The notes under the pieces were generated by a model. The model was not told the DNA's origin. It was given only the letters and a program-made list of their open reading frames with translations, and searched no databases. Positions 27,248 to 36,310 of a stretch of DNA of 64,000 nt are shown in pieces. Source of the stretch: Sphingobacterium bovistauri (GTDB lineage: Bacteria; Bacteroidota; Bacteroidia; Sphingobacteriales; Sphingobacteriaceae); assembly GCF_020295405.1 (NCBI RefSeq), contig NZ_JADEYP010000002.1, positions 62,001 through 126,000 on the forward strand. Direction: 5' to 3'. The number at the start of each line of letters is the position of its first letter. Positions within the stretch are counted from its first letter, which is position 1. The translations under genes and the position numbers were made by a program.

Positions 27248-30200
27248 ATGATAAAGTTTAATAATATTTTCAATTCTAAGATTACTACTATTTGCCTGTT
27301 TGCGAGTCTTCAGGTTACCTCTGCGTATAGTCAGGAAATAAAGTCTGCAGCATTGGTCACACAGCAAAAATCGAATCATGTGAAGGGAATAGTAATTGAT
27401 AGCCGAACAAATAAACCTGTTGCAGGAGCTCGTGTTACTTATGGTGTTGCTGTAGCAAAACTTACAGACAACAATGGGGCTTTTGAGGTAGATGTGAATA
27501 ATTCATGGGCTGTAATTAATGTGTCTATGGATGGTTATATTCAGAAGTCTATACCTGTAGTATTTGATAAGCCTATACAAGTAAAACTATATCCAATAGG
27601 TTATAGTTCGAATTATGACGCTACTGAAACCGTATTTGGTAAAAATGATATATTACATTCAGCAGGTGCAGTACAGAAAGCTTATATTAATGCATGGGAG
27701 CAAAATTCTGAAACGATAACGAGTTATCTGCAAGGTAAAATGTCAGGTGTACAAGTTATACGTAAATCCGGAACTCCATCTATGGGAGCCAACTTGTTCG
27801 TGCGTAATATAGGCTCGTTGTTCACTCAGAATCAACCGTTGTATATTATAGATGGGGTAGTTTATAATGCTGAGATGTTGACCCCTTCTATTACATCGGG
27901 GCATGAGAATAATCCATTACAGCACATAGATTTGAGGGACATCCAAGATGTAACAGTTCTTAAGGATGCGGTATCTACAGCTATTTATGGTGCGCGTGCG
28001 GCGAATGGTGTTGTGGTTATAAATACAACACATGCAAATGAATTGGCAACTAAGATTGATTTTCAAGCGACGACAGGTTATAATTTTAGACCAAAGTCGA
28101 TTCCAATGATGAAGGCTTACAATTACAGAAGCTATCTCAATGATGTATTGGCTACATCCAATTTTAGTGGTGAAGAAATTGCAGCAATGCCTTTCAATAT
28201 TGATAACCCAAACTTTAGTTTGTACCCTGTATACCATAATGAAACTAATTGGCAAGATAAAGCGTTAAAAAATTCTTTAGATCAAAATTATTATTTGCGT
28301 GTAACAGGCGGTGATAATATTGCTAATTATGCATTGTCAGTAGGTTATAATAGTGATAAAGGAATTATTGACAATACTAAACAAGATAGATATTCAGCAC
28401 GTTTTAATAGTGATATGCGTCTAGCAAATAAGCTTTCAGCACAAACGAATATATCAGTTGGTTATGGTCAACAAGCTCTTAAGGATCAAGGACTCTCACC
28501 AAAGACTAATCCTATATTCCTATCGATGATCAAAGCACCATTCTTGAATACAAATGATATGGCTGCTGATGGGACGATATCACCTAATTATGCAGAAGCA
28601 GATTACTTTGGTCTTTCAAACCCCATGCAGTTAATTTTTAATGGTGTGAATAATAAAAAGGCTTATCGTTTTCATGGGTCAATAAATTTTGATTACAAAT
28701 TTAATAATTCATTTACCCTGAGTAATGTGACTGCAGTTACTTACGATAAAGCACAAGAAAACTTCTTTATACCTAAAAAAGGTGTAGCGAAGGATACGGT
28801 AAATAATATGGAGGTTTACAGTAGATTGGGTACACAGGTTGGTCGTTACTATGGTATATCAAATGATATACGATTAAGCTATCAAAAAGAATTACATAAC
28901 GAATTGAAAGTTCAGGCTATAGGTGGTTTCCGTTATCATCAACATGATGCAGAACAAGATTATGCTATGGGGTATAACTCGGCGACAGATCAGTTAGTAA
29001 GTATAGGTAATTCTACAGCATCTTCTCGTTCGTATGGTGGATATATTGGCAAATGGGCTAATCAAACACTATATGCGCTTTCAAATGTGACTTTTAAAAA
29101 TAGATATATCCTGAATGCAGCATTATCATTAGATGGTTCTTCAAGATTTGGTAGTAAAGTAGAGCAAGGAGTAGCATTGAATGGTCATAAGTATGGAGTA
29201 TTTCCTGCAGTTGGTGCAGCTTGGATTCTATCTAATGAAGATTTCTTAAAAGGTAGCGAATCTTTGAATTTAGCAAAATTGAGAGTGAGTTACGGTATTG
29301 TAGGGAATGATGATATAGGTAATTTTAATGCTAGAGACATGTATGCATCTCAAAATTTCTTGGGAGTACAAGGGTTAGTAAGAGATGGTATTTCAAATCC
29401 ATACTTGCAATGGGAAAATGTGGAGAAAATAAATGCAGGCTTGGATTTATCATTCGCTCAAGAGCGCATTAATCTAACGATAGATGTCTATAGAAATAGT
29501 ACGAAAGATATGTTGTCGTATAATAGAGGTAATACGGTTTCTGGAGTTGCCTACTACCTTTTTAATAACGGACGCTTGGAGACTAAAGGTCTAGACTTAG
29601 GAGTATTTGGTCGTATTGTAGACTCAAAAGTAAAGTGGGATGCAAATTTGACAATGAGTCATGCAAAATCAAAAGTCATTAGCCTACCAGAGACAGCTTA
29701 TAATTCCTATGCCGGAGCTACAATGATTACACGTGTTGGGGACTCACCAAATGCATTTTATGGGTATACTTTTGAAGGAGTGTATAGCACTTCGGCAGAA
29801 GCTTCCGCTGATGGATTGGGCATTTTGAATGTGGCAGGTGACAAAGTTCCTTTTAAAGCAGGTGATGCTAAATTTTCAGATCGTAATGGAGATAAAATTA
29901 TTAATGAACAAGATAGAACTGTTATAGGTAATTCAAATCCAGTTATTTATGGCGGTTTAAATAATGCCGTAACATTTAAAAATTGGAAATTTGGTGCTTT
30001 GGTTACATATTCCCTTGGAAACGACGTGTATAATTATACCAGAGCGCAATTAGAATCAGGAAGTTCTTTCTACAATCAGACTGAATTGCTAAACAATAGA
30101 TGGAAGGCAGAGGGACAGATTACTAATGTTCCTAAAGCAGCATACAATGATCCGATGGGTAACGCTAGGTTTTCGGATCGTTGGATAGAAGATGGATCTT

Positions 30201-30427
30201 ACCTTAGATTGAGACAGGTATCTGTAGAGTATATGATCCCTGTGGATAAAGCTATATTAAAATATGTGCGCATATACGGTACAGCAAATAATTTATTGAC
30301 ATTTACTAAATATCTAGGATATGATCCTGAGTTTGCTCAATCTGCTGATATTTTAAATCAAGGTATAGATGTTACGCTTGAACCTCAATTCAGATCATTC
30401 CAATTAGGGGTACGTTTAGGGTTATAA
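27248..30427 (+). CDS. SusC-family transporter (pair 3) without a canonical TonB box
   Basis: Outer-membrane transporter of the SusC type. Signal peptide 1-28 (SAYSQ), carboxypeptidase-regulatory-like domain about 44-116, then the plug with LYIIDGVVYNAE, VTVLKDAVSTAIYGARAANGVVVI, and a barrel ending FQLGVRLGL; 1059 residues. Between the first two domains, where its relatives carry EEVVVVGY or EEVVINAS, this protein reads YSSNYDATETVFGKND (about 119-134) with no clear TonB box; ATETVF is the nearest. It may use a divergent box. SusD3 follows 4 bases after the stop. It is the only one of the four SusC proteins here with this divergence. Confidence 0.93.
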   Translation: MIKFNNIFNSKITTICLFASLQVTSAYSQEIKSAALVTQQKSNHVKGIVIDSRTNKPVAGARVTYGVAVAKLTDNNGAFEVDVNNSWAVINVSMDGYIQKSIPVVFDKPIQVKLYPIGYSSNYDATETVFGKNDILHSAGAVQKAYINAWEQNSETITSYLQGKMSGVQVIRKSGTPSMGANLFVRNIGSLFTQNQPLYIIDGVVYNAEMLTPSITSGHENNPLQHIDLRDIQDVTVLKDAVSTAIYGARAANGVVVINTTHANELATKIDFQATTGYNFRPKSIPMMKAYNYRSYLNDVLATSNFSGEEIAAMPFNIDNPNFSLYPVYHNETNWQDKALKNSLDQNYYLRVTGGDNIANYALSVGYNSDKGIIDNTKQDRYSARFNSDMRLANKLSAQTNISVGYGQQALKDQGLSPKTNPIFLSMIKAPFLNTNDMAADGTISPNYAEADYFGLSNPMQLIFNGVNNKKAYRFHGSINFDYKFNNSFTLSNVTAVTYDKAQENFFIPKKGVAKDTVNNMEVYSRLGTQVGRYYGISNDIRLSYQKELHNELKVQAIGGFRYHQHDAEQDYAMGYNSATDQLVSIGNSTASSRSYGGYIGKWANQTLYALSNVTFKNRYILNAALSLDGSSRFGSKVEQGVALNGHKYGVFPAVGAAWILSNEDFLKGSESLNLAKLRVSYGIVGNDDIGNFNARDMYASQNFLGVQGLVRDGISNPYLQWENVEKINAGLDLSFAQERINLTIDVYRNSTKDMLSYNRGNTVSGVAYYLFNNGRLETKGLDLGVFGRIVDSKVKWDANLTMSHAKSKVISLPETAYNSYAGATMITRVGDSPNAFYGYTFEGVYSTSAEASADGLGILNVAGDKVPFKAGDAKFSDRNGDKIINEQDRTVIGNSNPVIYGGLNNAVTFKNWKFGALVTYSLGNDVYNYTRAQLESGSSFYNQTELLNNRWKAEGQITNVPKAAYNDPMGNARFSDRWIEDGSYLRLRQVSVEYMIPVDKAILKYVRIYGTANNLLTFTKYLGYDPEFAQSADILNQGIDVTLEPQFRSFQLGVRLGL

Positions 30428-30431
30428 TATT

Positions 30432-32276
30432 ATGAATATGATAAGATTTTCAAAAAGTTTTTTAATAGGTACAATTTGTACCAGTATACTTGCCATTTCG
30501 TGTAGTAAGACCTTGGAAATTCAGCCCGAGGATAAACTTGATCGGTCGCTAATTTACAATACGTTAGCAGATGCAGATGCAGCCGTGCTAGGTATTTATG
30601 GTCAGTTTGCCTCTTTAGGTGATAAATATATTATTTGGAATGAATTACGTGCTGATTTGGTAGACGTTACGAGAAATGCTAATCCTTTTTTGCAGCAAAT
30701 TTCCAACCACGAAGTAACTGTCGATAATCCTTATGCAGATCCCTCTTTATTCTATAAAGTAATATTTAGTTGTAATGACGCACTTCATAATTTTAAGGTT
30801 ATGGAGCAAGAAGGAAAGTTGAGTAATTCGGAGTTCAGCCAACGTTATTCCGATATTATGGTATTACGTACTTGGTTATATTTACAATTGGGAATTCACT
30901 TTGGTGATGTACCTTACATCGACAGTAATATTGAAGATGTAACACAGATTAAAGATTTAGGTAATAAACCTAAAACGAAATTTGATGATTTGATAGATAT
31001 CTTAATAAATGATGTAAAAGACTTACCTTTTTTAGAATATTTTAGCTATCCAACGGGTACATCCCTGATTTTTACTACAGATGGTTATAATACGAACAAG
31101 ATTTTTGCGAACAAGCCACATGTAATTGGAGAATTGTATTTGTGGAAAGGAAATTACCTAGAAGCAGCTCGATGGTATAAAAAAGTATTGTCTGCTGAGG
31201 ATAAAAACTCTAATGTAAGTCAGCAGTTTAATCATAACCGTGTTGGATGGTACGATGGTCCAGATGCTAATATTCAAGTTTCATTTGCTCGTGGACAAGA
31301 AGGTTCATCATTGGTGAATTCATTGACAGAAGGTTGGAGAAGCCTCTTTGCATTGTCAAATACAAACAGACATTGGAATTCAGAATGGAACTGGGCTATC
31401 CCATATCACAATTCCTTCGCTCCAGGAAACCCATTTATTGAGTTGGCATCTAAAGAAGGTAATTATCAAATTAAACCATCCCAAAAATCGATGGATATTT
31501 GGAATAGCAAAACAAATATAAACGGTGTTCCTTGGGACGCACGTGGTAAATTATCATACACAATAGACGCTGCTGGAGATCCAGTTATTACGAAATATAC
31601 AGACAATTCAAATTCTACTTTGACACTCTTAAATAAAGGAGGGCAATGGAATATTGCAAGAGCAGCAGGAGCGCACCTTCGTTTTGCCGAGGCAGCGAAT
31701 CGTGATGGAAAGGGTCGTGTTGCTTATGCTTTATTAAATCACGGAATTAAGTCAGCATTTTACTATGGAGCATTTACTTCGGCAGGGGCTATTGCTGCGG
31801 GTAGTTTTTTTGAGTTAGAATCACAGATATCTCACGAAGGCTTTGGAGCGAGTCGAATCACTTTTTCTGAGTCATCACCCTACCATTTTGATGCACGAGA
31901 TAATCAATACATTGTAAGAGGTGTTTGGTATAGAAATATAGGTGTGAGAGGACGAGCGATGTTGCCAGCAATATCTTTTCCAGGAATAAAATACGGACCA
32001 GGTACTGTAAGTAATTATGGCACAATGATGGTTGAATACAATGTTCCAGTAGTAGATTTGGAAGATAAAATCATAGAGGAAGCTGCTTTAGAACTTGCTT
32101 TCGAAGGTAGTCGTTGGTCAGATTTGATGCGTATAGCGAGAAGAAGAAATGATCCAGCTTTTTTAGCTGACAAGGTTTATGAAAAGTTACTAAAAGCTAA
32201 TAATCCTAAAGCTGCTCAAGTAAGAGCGAAGCTACTGGATATGAATAATTGGTATTTACCATTTAAAGTTCAATAA
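30432..32276 (+). CDS. SusD/RagB-family lipoprotein (pair 3), long form
   Basis: Partner of SusC3. Lipobox Cys24 (ILAISC) and mature start SKTLEIQPEDKLDRSLIYNT fit the family, as do D-A-D-A-A-V-L-G-I-Y near residues 47-56, and LELAFEGSRWSDLMRIARRR near the C-terminus (about 552-571), ending NWYLPFKVQ. At 614 residues it is about 120 longer than pairs 1 and 2, the extra length lying in the middle, so its binding face probably differs. It is the last gene of the long operon, closed by the hairpin at 32299-32330. Met3 (30438) is a possible alternative start. Confidence 0.92.
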   Translation: MNMIRFSKSFLIGTICTSILAISCSKTLEIQPEDKLDRSLIYNTLADADAAVLGIYGQFASLGDKYIIWNELRADLVDVTRNANPFLQQISNHEVTVDNPYADPSLFYKVIFSCNDALHNFKVMEQEGKLSNSEFSQRYSDIMVLRTWLYLQLGIHFGDVPYIDSNIEDVTQIKDLGNKPKTKFDDLIDILINDVKDLPFLEYFSYPTGTSLIFTTDGYNTNKIFANKPHVIGELYLWKGNYLEAARWYKKVLSAEDKNSNVSQQFNHNRVGWYDGPDANIQVSFARGQEGSSLVNSLTEGWRSLFALSNTNRHWNSEWNWAIPYHNSFAPGNPFIELASKEGNYQIKPSQKSMDIWNSKTNINGVPWDARGKLSYTIDAAGDPVITKYTDNSNSTLTLLNKGGQWNIARAAGAHLRFAEAANRDGKGRVAYALLNHGIKSAFYYGAFTSAGAIAAGSFFELESQISHEGFGASRITFSESSPYHFDARDNQYIVRGVWYRNIGVRGRAMLPAISFPGIKYGPGTVSNYGTMMVEYNVPVVDLEDKIIEEAALELAFEGSRWSDLMRIARRRNDPAFLADKVYEKLLKANNPKAAQVRAKLLDMNNWYLPFKVQ

Positions 32277-32298
32277 AGAATATATTTTTCATTAAGTC

Positions 32299-32330
32299 AA
32301 AATCTGAATCACATTTGTGGTTCAGATTTT
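32299..32330 (+). terminator. Strong hairpin ending the FAS1/SusCD operon
   Basis: AAAATCTGAA (32299-32308) and TTCAGATTTT (32321-32330) pair exactly; inside them a T:G wobble and CACA/TGTG extend the stem to about 15 pairs with a two-base loop. It starts 23 bases after the SusD3 stop and ends in TTTT, so it can act in both directions. It separates the operon from the GH115 gene 39 bases further on. Confidence 0.85.
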
Positions 32331-32368
32331 ATCATATATAGCTCTACACTCTTAACACTAATTAAACG

Positions 32369-34723
32369 ATGAATACATTACTTAGACGACTTATATTTTT
32401 ACTCCTATTATGCACCACTATTGTAGCTGCCAAAGGTGATATATTATTTCAAAATGGCAAAGGTGTCAAGGTTTTACTCGAATTAAATACTGAAGAAGAA
32501 GTGATAAAAACCGCTTTGGATATCTTTAAGAACGATTATAAATCAGTTTTTGATTGGAATATTGATAATAATCAGCAAACTATTATTCGAGTAAGTTTAA
32601 TAGGAGTATCTAAAGAACTTGAACAGCAGGTACAGATATCAGATTTAAATTTGTTAAGGAATAATCCAGAAGGATTTTTGATTCAGGTCATTGACAATGA
32701 ATTGATAATATTAGGATCAGATAAACGTGGAGCTGCTTATGGAATTTTAGAATTGTCACGATTGATAGGTGTTTCTCCTTGGGTTTGGTGGGCAGATTCC
32801 ACCCCCGAAAAATTGAAAAAATATTCCTTACCAAGAGGCTATAAATTGTTGGACTATCCCTCTGTAGCGCATCGCGGTATTTTTCTAAATGATGAAGATT
32901 TTGCGTTGTTGCCATGGAGTTACCTTACCTACGAAAAGGAAAGCAAGTCGGGAGAGATTGGACCACGGACGCACGAAAGAATTTTTGAATTACTACTTAG
33001 ACTTCGCGCGAATACCTTTTGGCCAGCGATGCATGAATGTACTATTGCTTTTTATTTGACACCAAAAAATAAGGAGATAGCAGACAAATACGGCATTTAC
33101 ATTGGAACATCCCACTGTGAGCCTATGATGCGCAATACGAATGCTGAATGGAAATTAGCTGGACAAGGTCCCTATGATTATGTAAATAATCGGGAGTCTG
33201 TTGTTAAATTTTGGGAGGAGCGTGTCAGAGAACTAGCAGGCTCGGACAATATTTATACTCTAGGTATACGTGGTGTGCACGATAGCAAAATGCTAGGTGC
33301 GAATACCTTGGAAGAACAGCGTGTAGCAATTAATAATATTATCAAGGACCAACGTAAGCTTATTACCGACTTAGTAAATCCTAAGGTTGAAGACGTGTCT
33401 CAAGTATTTATTCCTTACAAGGAGGTCTTGGACGTGTATAAATTAGGCTTGGATTTGCCTGATGATGTGACCTTGGTGTGGTGCGATGATAATTATGGTT
33501 ATATCCGTCATTTCCCTACTGAGAAAGAACAAAAAAGAATTGGTGGAAGTGGTATGTATTATCATGCCTCTTACTGGGGAAGACCACATGACTACTTGTG
33601 GTTGTCGACGAACCATCCAGCGCTAATCTATACCCAAATGAAAACAGCGTATGATAGAGGTGTGAATAATATTTGGGTATTGAATGTTGGCGATATAAAG
33701 CCTGCAGAATTCACTATTGAGTTGTTCTTGGATATGGCTTGGAATATTAATAAAATTGAAGACAACAAATCAGGTCTAGATCGTTATACTCAAAATTGGT
33801 ATGGTCGAGAGTTTGGCAAGAAATCTAGCAAAGAATTGACAGAAATTACCAATGAGTTTTACCGATTAGCCTATATACGTAAACCTGAATTTATGGGCAA
33901 TACGTATACGGAAGATAAAAACCCGGTTACTAAACAAGTTAAAGATATGCCTTGGTCTGAAAATCGTATTCGTCAACGTATCGAAGATTATCAAAGCTTA
34001 GAACAACGTGTCAAAAAGATTTATAATTCAATTTTACCAGCAAAGAGGAATAGCTTTTTTCAATTGGTAGAATACCCTGTGCGCGCATCTGCAGCAATGA
34101 ATCTGAAGCATATGTATGCTCAATTAGCAAGACATGATAAAGAATCGTGGGATAAAAGTGATGCAGCTTTTGATCAAATTGTCCAAATGACCAACCAATA
34201 TGATACGATATCGAATGGGAAGTGGCAAAGAATGATGAATTATAAGCCTCGTAATCTCGAAGTTTTTCATCGTGTTCCTCGTGAAAAGGCTGTACAACCG
34301 TTGAAAACAAATGAATCCTATATACGAATATTGGATGGGCTTGACTTTAAAAAATTCACTGGGGTAGCTCCTAAATCATATGGTTTGGGATATAATAGTA
34401 AAGCTATTCATATCGCTAAAAACACGGAAGTTCTTTACGAAATCAAACCAACATCATCCGGGGAATTGAATTTTGATTTTGCTCTGGCACCAAATCATCC
34501 AGTTGAAGGGAATAAGCTACGTTTCGCGGTTAGTATAAATGATGGTGATGCAAAGATAATGGAGATTCAGACTGTAGGTAGATCGGATGAATGGAAAGAA
34601 AATGTGTTAACCAATCGTGCACTTCGAACTTTGAAATTTCCTGTCGAATCATCTAAAAAAATAACTGTCAAAGTGAAAGCATTAGATGAAGGAATTGTTT
34701 TGGATCAGATTATGGTGTATTAA
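32369..34723 (+). CDS. GH115 family alpha-glucuronidase
   Basis: Secreted exo-enzyme removing (4-O-methyl-)glucuronic acid from side chains; known members act on glucuronoxylan and also on arabinogalactan-type glycans. Signal peptide about 1-21 (TTIVAA). Family landmarks in order: GSDKRGAAYGILELSRLIGVSPWVWWAD near residues 112-139, AHRGIFLNDEDFALLPW, RLRANTFWPAMHE, YTLGIRGVHDSKMLG, VWCDDNYGYIRHFP, and NNIWVLNVGDIKPAEF near residues 431-446. The C-terminal 130 residues are a beta-sandwich. Length 784 is at the short end of the family. In a pectin locus it more likely serves glucuronate caps on galactan or arabinogalactan side chains than xylan; that is inference. No CAGG motif precedes it. Confidence 0.9.
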   Translation: MNTLLRRLIFLLLLCTTIVAAKGDILFQNGKGVKVLLELNTEEEVIKTALDIFKNDYKSVFDWNIDNNQQTIIRVSLIGVSKELEQQVQISDLNLLRNNPEGFLIQVIDNELIILGSDKRGAAYGILELSRLIGVSPWVWWADSTPEKLKKYSLPRGYKLLDYPSVAHRGIFLNDEDFALLPWSYLTYEKESKSGEIGPRTHERIFELLLRLRANTFWPAMHECTIAFYLTPKNKEIADKYGIYIGTSHCEPMMRNTNAEWKLAGQGPYDYVNNRESVVKFWEERVRELAGSDNIYTLGIRGVHDSKMLGANTLEEQRVAINNIIKDQRKLITDLVNPKVEDVSQVFIPYKEVLDVYKLGLDLPDDVTLVWCDDNYGYIRHFPTEKEQKRIGGSGMYYHASYWGRPHDYLWLSTNHPALIYTQMKTAYDRGVNNIWVLNVGDIKPAEFTIELFLDMAWNINKIEDNKSGLDRYTQNWYGREFGKKSSKELTEITNEFYRLAYIRKPEFMGNTYTEDKNPVTKQVKDMPWSENRIRQRIEDYQSLEQRVKKIYNSILPAKRNSFFQLVEYPVRASAAMNLKHMYAQLARHDKESWDKSDAAFDQIVQMTNQYDTISNGKWQRMMNYKPRNLEVFHRVPREKAVQPLKTNESYIRILDGLDFKKFTGVAPKSYGLGYNSKAIHIAKNTEVLYEIKPTSSGELNFDFALAPNHPVEGNKLRFAVSINDGDAKIMEIQTVGRSDEWKENVLTNRALRTLKFPVESSKKITVKVKALDEGIVLDQIMVY

Positions 34724-34730
34724 CCTATAT

Positions 34731-34774
34731 TCACCTATACCACGCACTTGCTATGCAGTGTGTGGTATAGGTGA
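34731..34774. terminator. Bidirectional terminator between convergent GH115 and GH28 genes
   Basis: TCACCTATACCACGCAC (34731-34747) pairs over 17 positions, with one G:T wobble, with GTGTGTGGTATAGGTGA (34758-34774), leaving a 10-base loop. It fills the 63-base gap between the plus-strand GH115 stop at 34723 and the minus-strand GH28 stop at 34787, 7 and 12 bases away. It therefore serves both genes. Confidence 0.88.
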
Positions 34775-34786
34775 TTAATAATACAA

Positions 34787-36148
34787 TTATTGGATTTGAA
34801 AACCTTCCACGAACTTATGTTGGTTTTTATCTTCGCTCGCATTTTCAAGTTGTACATTTTTCAATAATATATTCTTTACAGGTTCACTTGGATTGCCATT
34901 TATTTTACTAATGAATTTACCATTCGTAGTTACGATGTTTTCAAGATATACATTTTGTATAGGTGTTGTTTTCTTGATTCGAGTAGGGACGAGTGTGCGC
35001 CATTGATACAATACGTCAGTATCTATTCCCAGTATTCCATCTCTCAAATCATGTGCCTTTATATTCTTGAAATATACATTTTTTACATAGCCTCCCATGC
35101 GCTCATTTGTTTTTATAAACAATAGGTGCATGAGTTTAGCACCAACACCAGCTTCACAATTTTCGACCAAAATATTTTCAATTCCACCAGATAATTCGCT
35201 ACCTATAGCAAGTAATTGATGTCCATCTTTCATCGTGCAATTACGAATAACAATATTTTTGGAAGGTGTTTGTAAACGCCATCCTTCGGGATTTCTTCCA
35301 GACTTGATCGCTACAGCATCGTCGCCTTGATCAAATACACAGTTTTCAATTAGGATATTTTGACTCATTTCAGGATCAATACCATCATTGTTGTGTCCAT
35401 GTGCATAGACGTCAATATTGCGTACAACAATGTTTTTTGACAAGTATAAATGTACAGTCCAAAATGGACTGTTGCGAATTTTAATGTCTTCAATCAGTAT
35501 ATTCTCACAACGATTGAACTGCACAAATTGGGGGCGTAGGTTGGAGGTGTCATTTACCATGTTTCTATTTTCTACAGGTACACCATCTTGTGCCCAATTA
35601 TACAGGTTTTTGATGCTTTCCATATGTGCCTGCGGACGTGGAAACCATTTTCGCCATACATCCATTTGCGCTTTAATAGTTCCTTTACCTGTAATGGCTA
35701 TATTTTTAATTCCGAATGCATAGATTAACGGTGAATAATTGTAACATTCTAATCCTTCCCATGTGCTAAAAACGGCTGGTAAATAATCTTTTGGGTCTGC
35801 GGAAAAAAGTAAGGTGGCACCCTCTGATATATGTAAATTGACATTGCTTTTTAGGTGAATTTTTTTTGTTAACCATTCTCCGGTAGGAATGACAACGGTA
35901 CCACCTTGTTGAGTCGCTTTTTCAATTGCTGTTTCTATGGCATGGGTGATTTTTTCTTTATCTCCAGCTATTGCTCCATAATTTCTGATGTCATAATTTG
36001 GAAGATTTGCAAAATTGGGGATTGTTATCTCAGGCATCTCAAAAGGTGCATCAACTTTAATGTTTTCCAGTTTTACACTAGTCGGTTGAGCCAAAGAAAT
36101 TTGACAGCAACAACATAGAAAAAGTATTAATACTACGCTTGTTTTCAT
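34787..36148 (-). CDS. GH28 family glycosidase (polygalacturonase or rhamnogalacturonan hydrolase type)
   Basis: Secreted right-handed beta-helix enzyme that hydrolyses galacturonosyl linkages in pectin. Signal peptide 1-20 (ISLAQ), with four consecutive cysteines inside it (12-15). Catalytic region: N-N-D at 253-255 (HGHNNDGIDP), D-D at 276-277 (FDQGDDAVAIKSG), GHQ with His310 instead of the usual GHG, and FIKT with Lys346 where RIK is common, so the usual substrate-binding arginine is replaced by Phe345. The three acidic residues are intact, so activity is likely, possibly on an unusual substrate. Length 453. It is the only PUL enzyme on the minus strand and is divergent from the GH2 gene at 36311. 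Confidence 0.92.
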   Translation of the reverse strand: MKTSVVLILFLCCCCQISLAQPTSVKLENIKVDAPFEMPEITIPNFANLPNYDIRNYGAIAGDKEKITHAIETAIEKATQQGGTVVIPTGEWLTKKIHLKSNVNLHISEGATLLFSADPKDYLPAVFSTWEGLECYNYSPLIYAFGIKNIAITGKGTIKAQMDVWRKWFPRPQAHMESIKNLYNWAQDGVPVENRNMVNDTSNLRPQFVQFNRCENILIEDIKIRNSPFWTVHLYLSKNIVVRNIDVYAHGHNNDGIDPEMSQNILIENCVFDQGDDAVAIKSGRNPEGWRLQTPSKNIVIRNCTMKDGHQLLAIGSELSGGIENILVENCEAGVGAKLMHLLFIKTNERMGGYVKNVYFKNIKAHDLRDGILGIDTDVLYQWRTLVPTRIKKTTPIQNVYLENIVTTNGKFISKINGNPSEPVKNILLKNVQLENASEDKNQHKFVEGFQIQ

Positions 36149-36234
36149 TTTGATAGGTATGATTATAATCAGTTGAATGCTACGAAAATATCTAAAAATT
36201 CAAGTGTAACCTAATTATTTGGATGGCTGATAAA

Positions 36235-36252
36235 CAGGATAGGGCAGGTTGC
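36235..36252 (+). promoter_or_regulatory. CAGG direct-repeat operator, copy 2
   Basis: CAGGATAGGGCAGGTTGC, with half-sites 10 bp apart, lies in the 162-base gap between the divergent GH28 (minus) and GH2 (plus) genes, 58 bases before the GH2 start. A second small direct repeat, TTGCTAGC at 36249-36256 and 36268-36275, overlaps its end, and TATATTG at 36264-36270 may be the minus-7 region. The orientation matches the other five copies and favours the GH2 gene; whether it also activates the minus-strand gene is open. Confidence 0.72.
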
Positions 36253-36310
36253 TAGCCTATTGATATATTGCTAGCTTAGATGAACATCAATTATAAACAC
36301 CTATTTACCT

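Noticed and set aside
27917..28255. Minus-strand ORF of 112 residues inside SusC3
   Set aside because: It is antisense to the conserved plug region, has no recognisable features and no promoter or context of its own.
16987..32276. Recent duplication of SusCD pairs 2 and 3
   Set aside because: The two SusC and two SusD proteins differ in length, TonB-box region and signatures, so a recent tandem duplication is not supported.
35418..35723. Plus-strand ORF of 101 residues inside the minus-strand GH28 gene
   Set aside because: It is antisense to the GH28 catalytic core and has cysteine-rich, low-information content typical of a shadow frame.
36249..36275. TTGCTAGC direct repeat as an independent operator
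   Set aside because: It is seen only once in the window, overlaps the CAGG site, and has no matching copy at other promoters.
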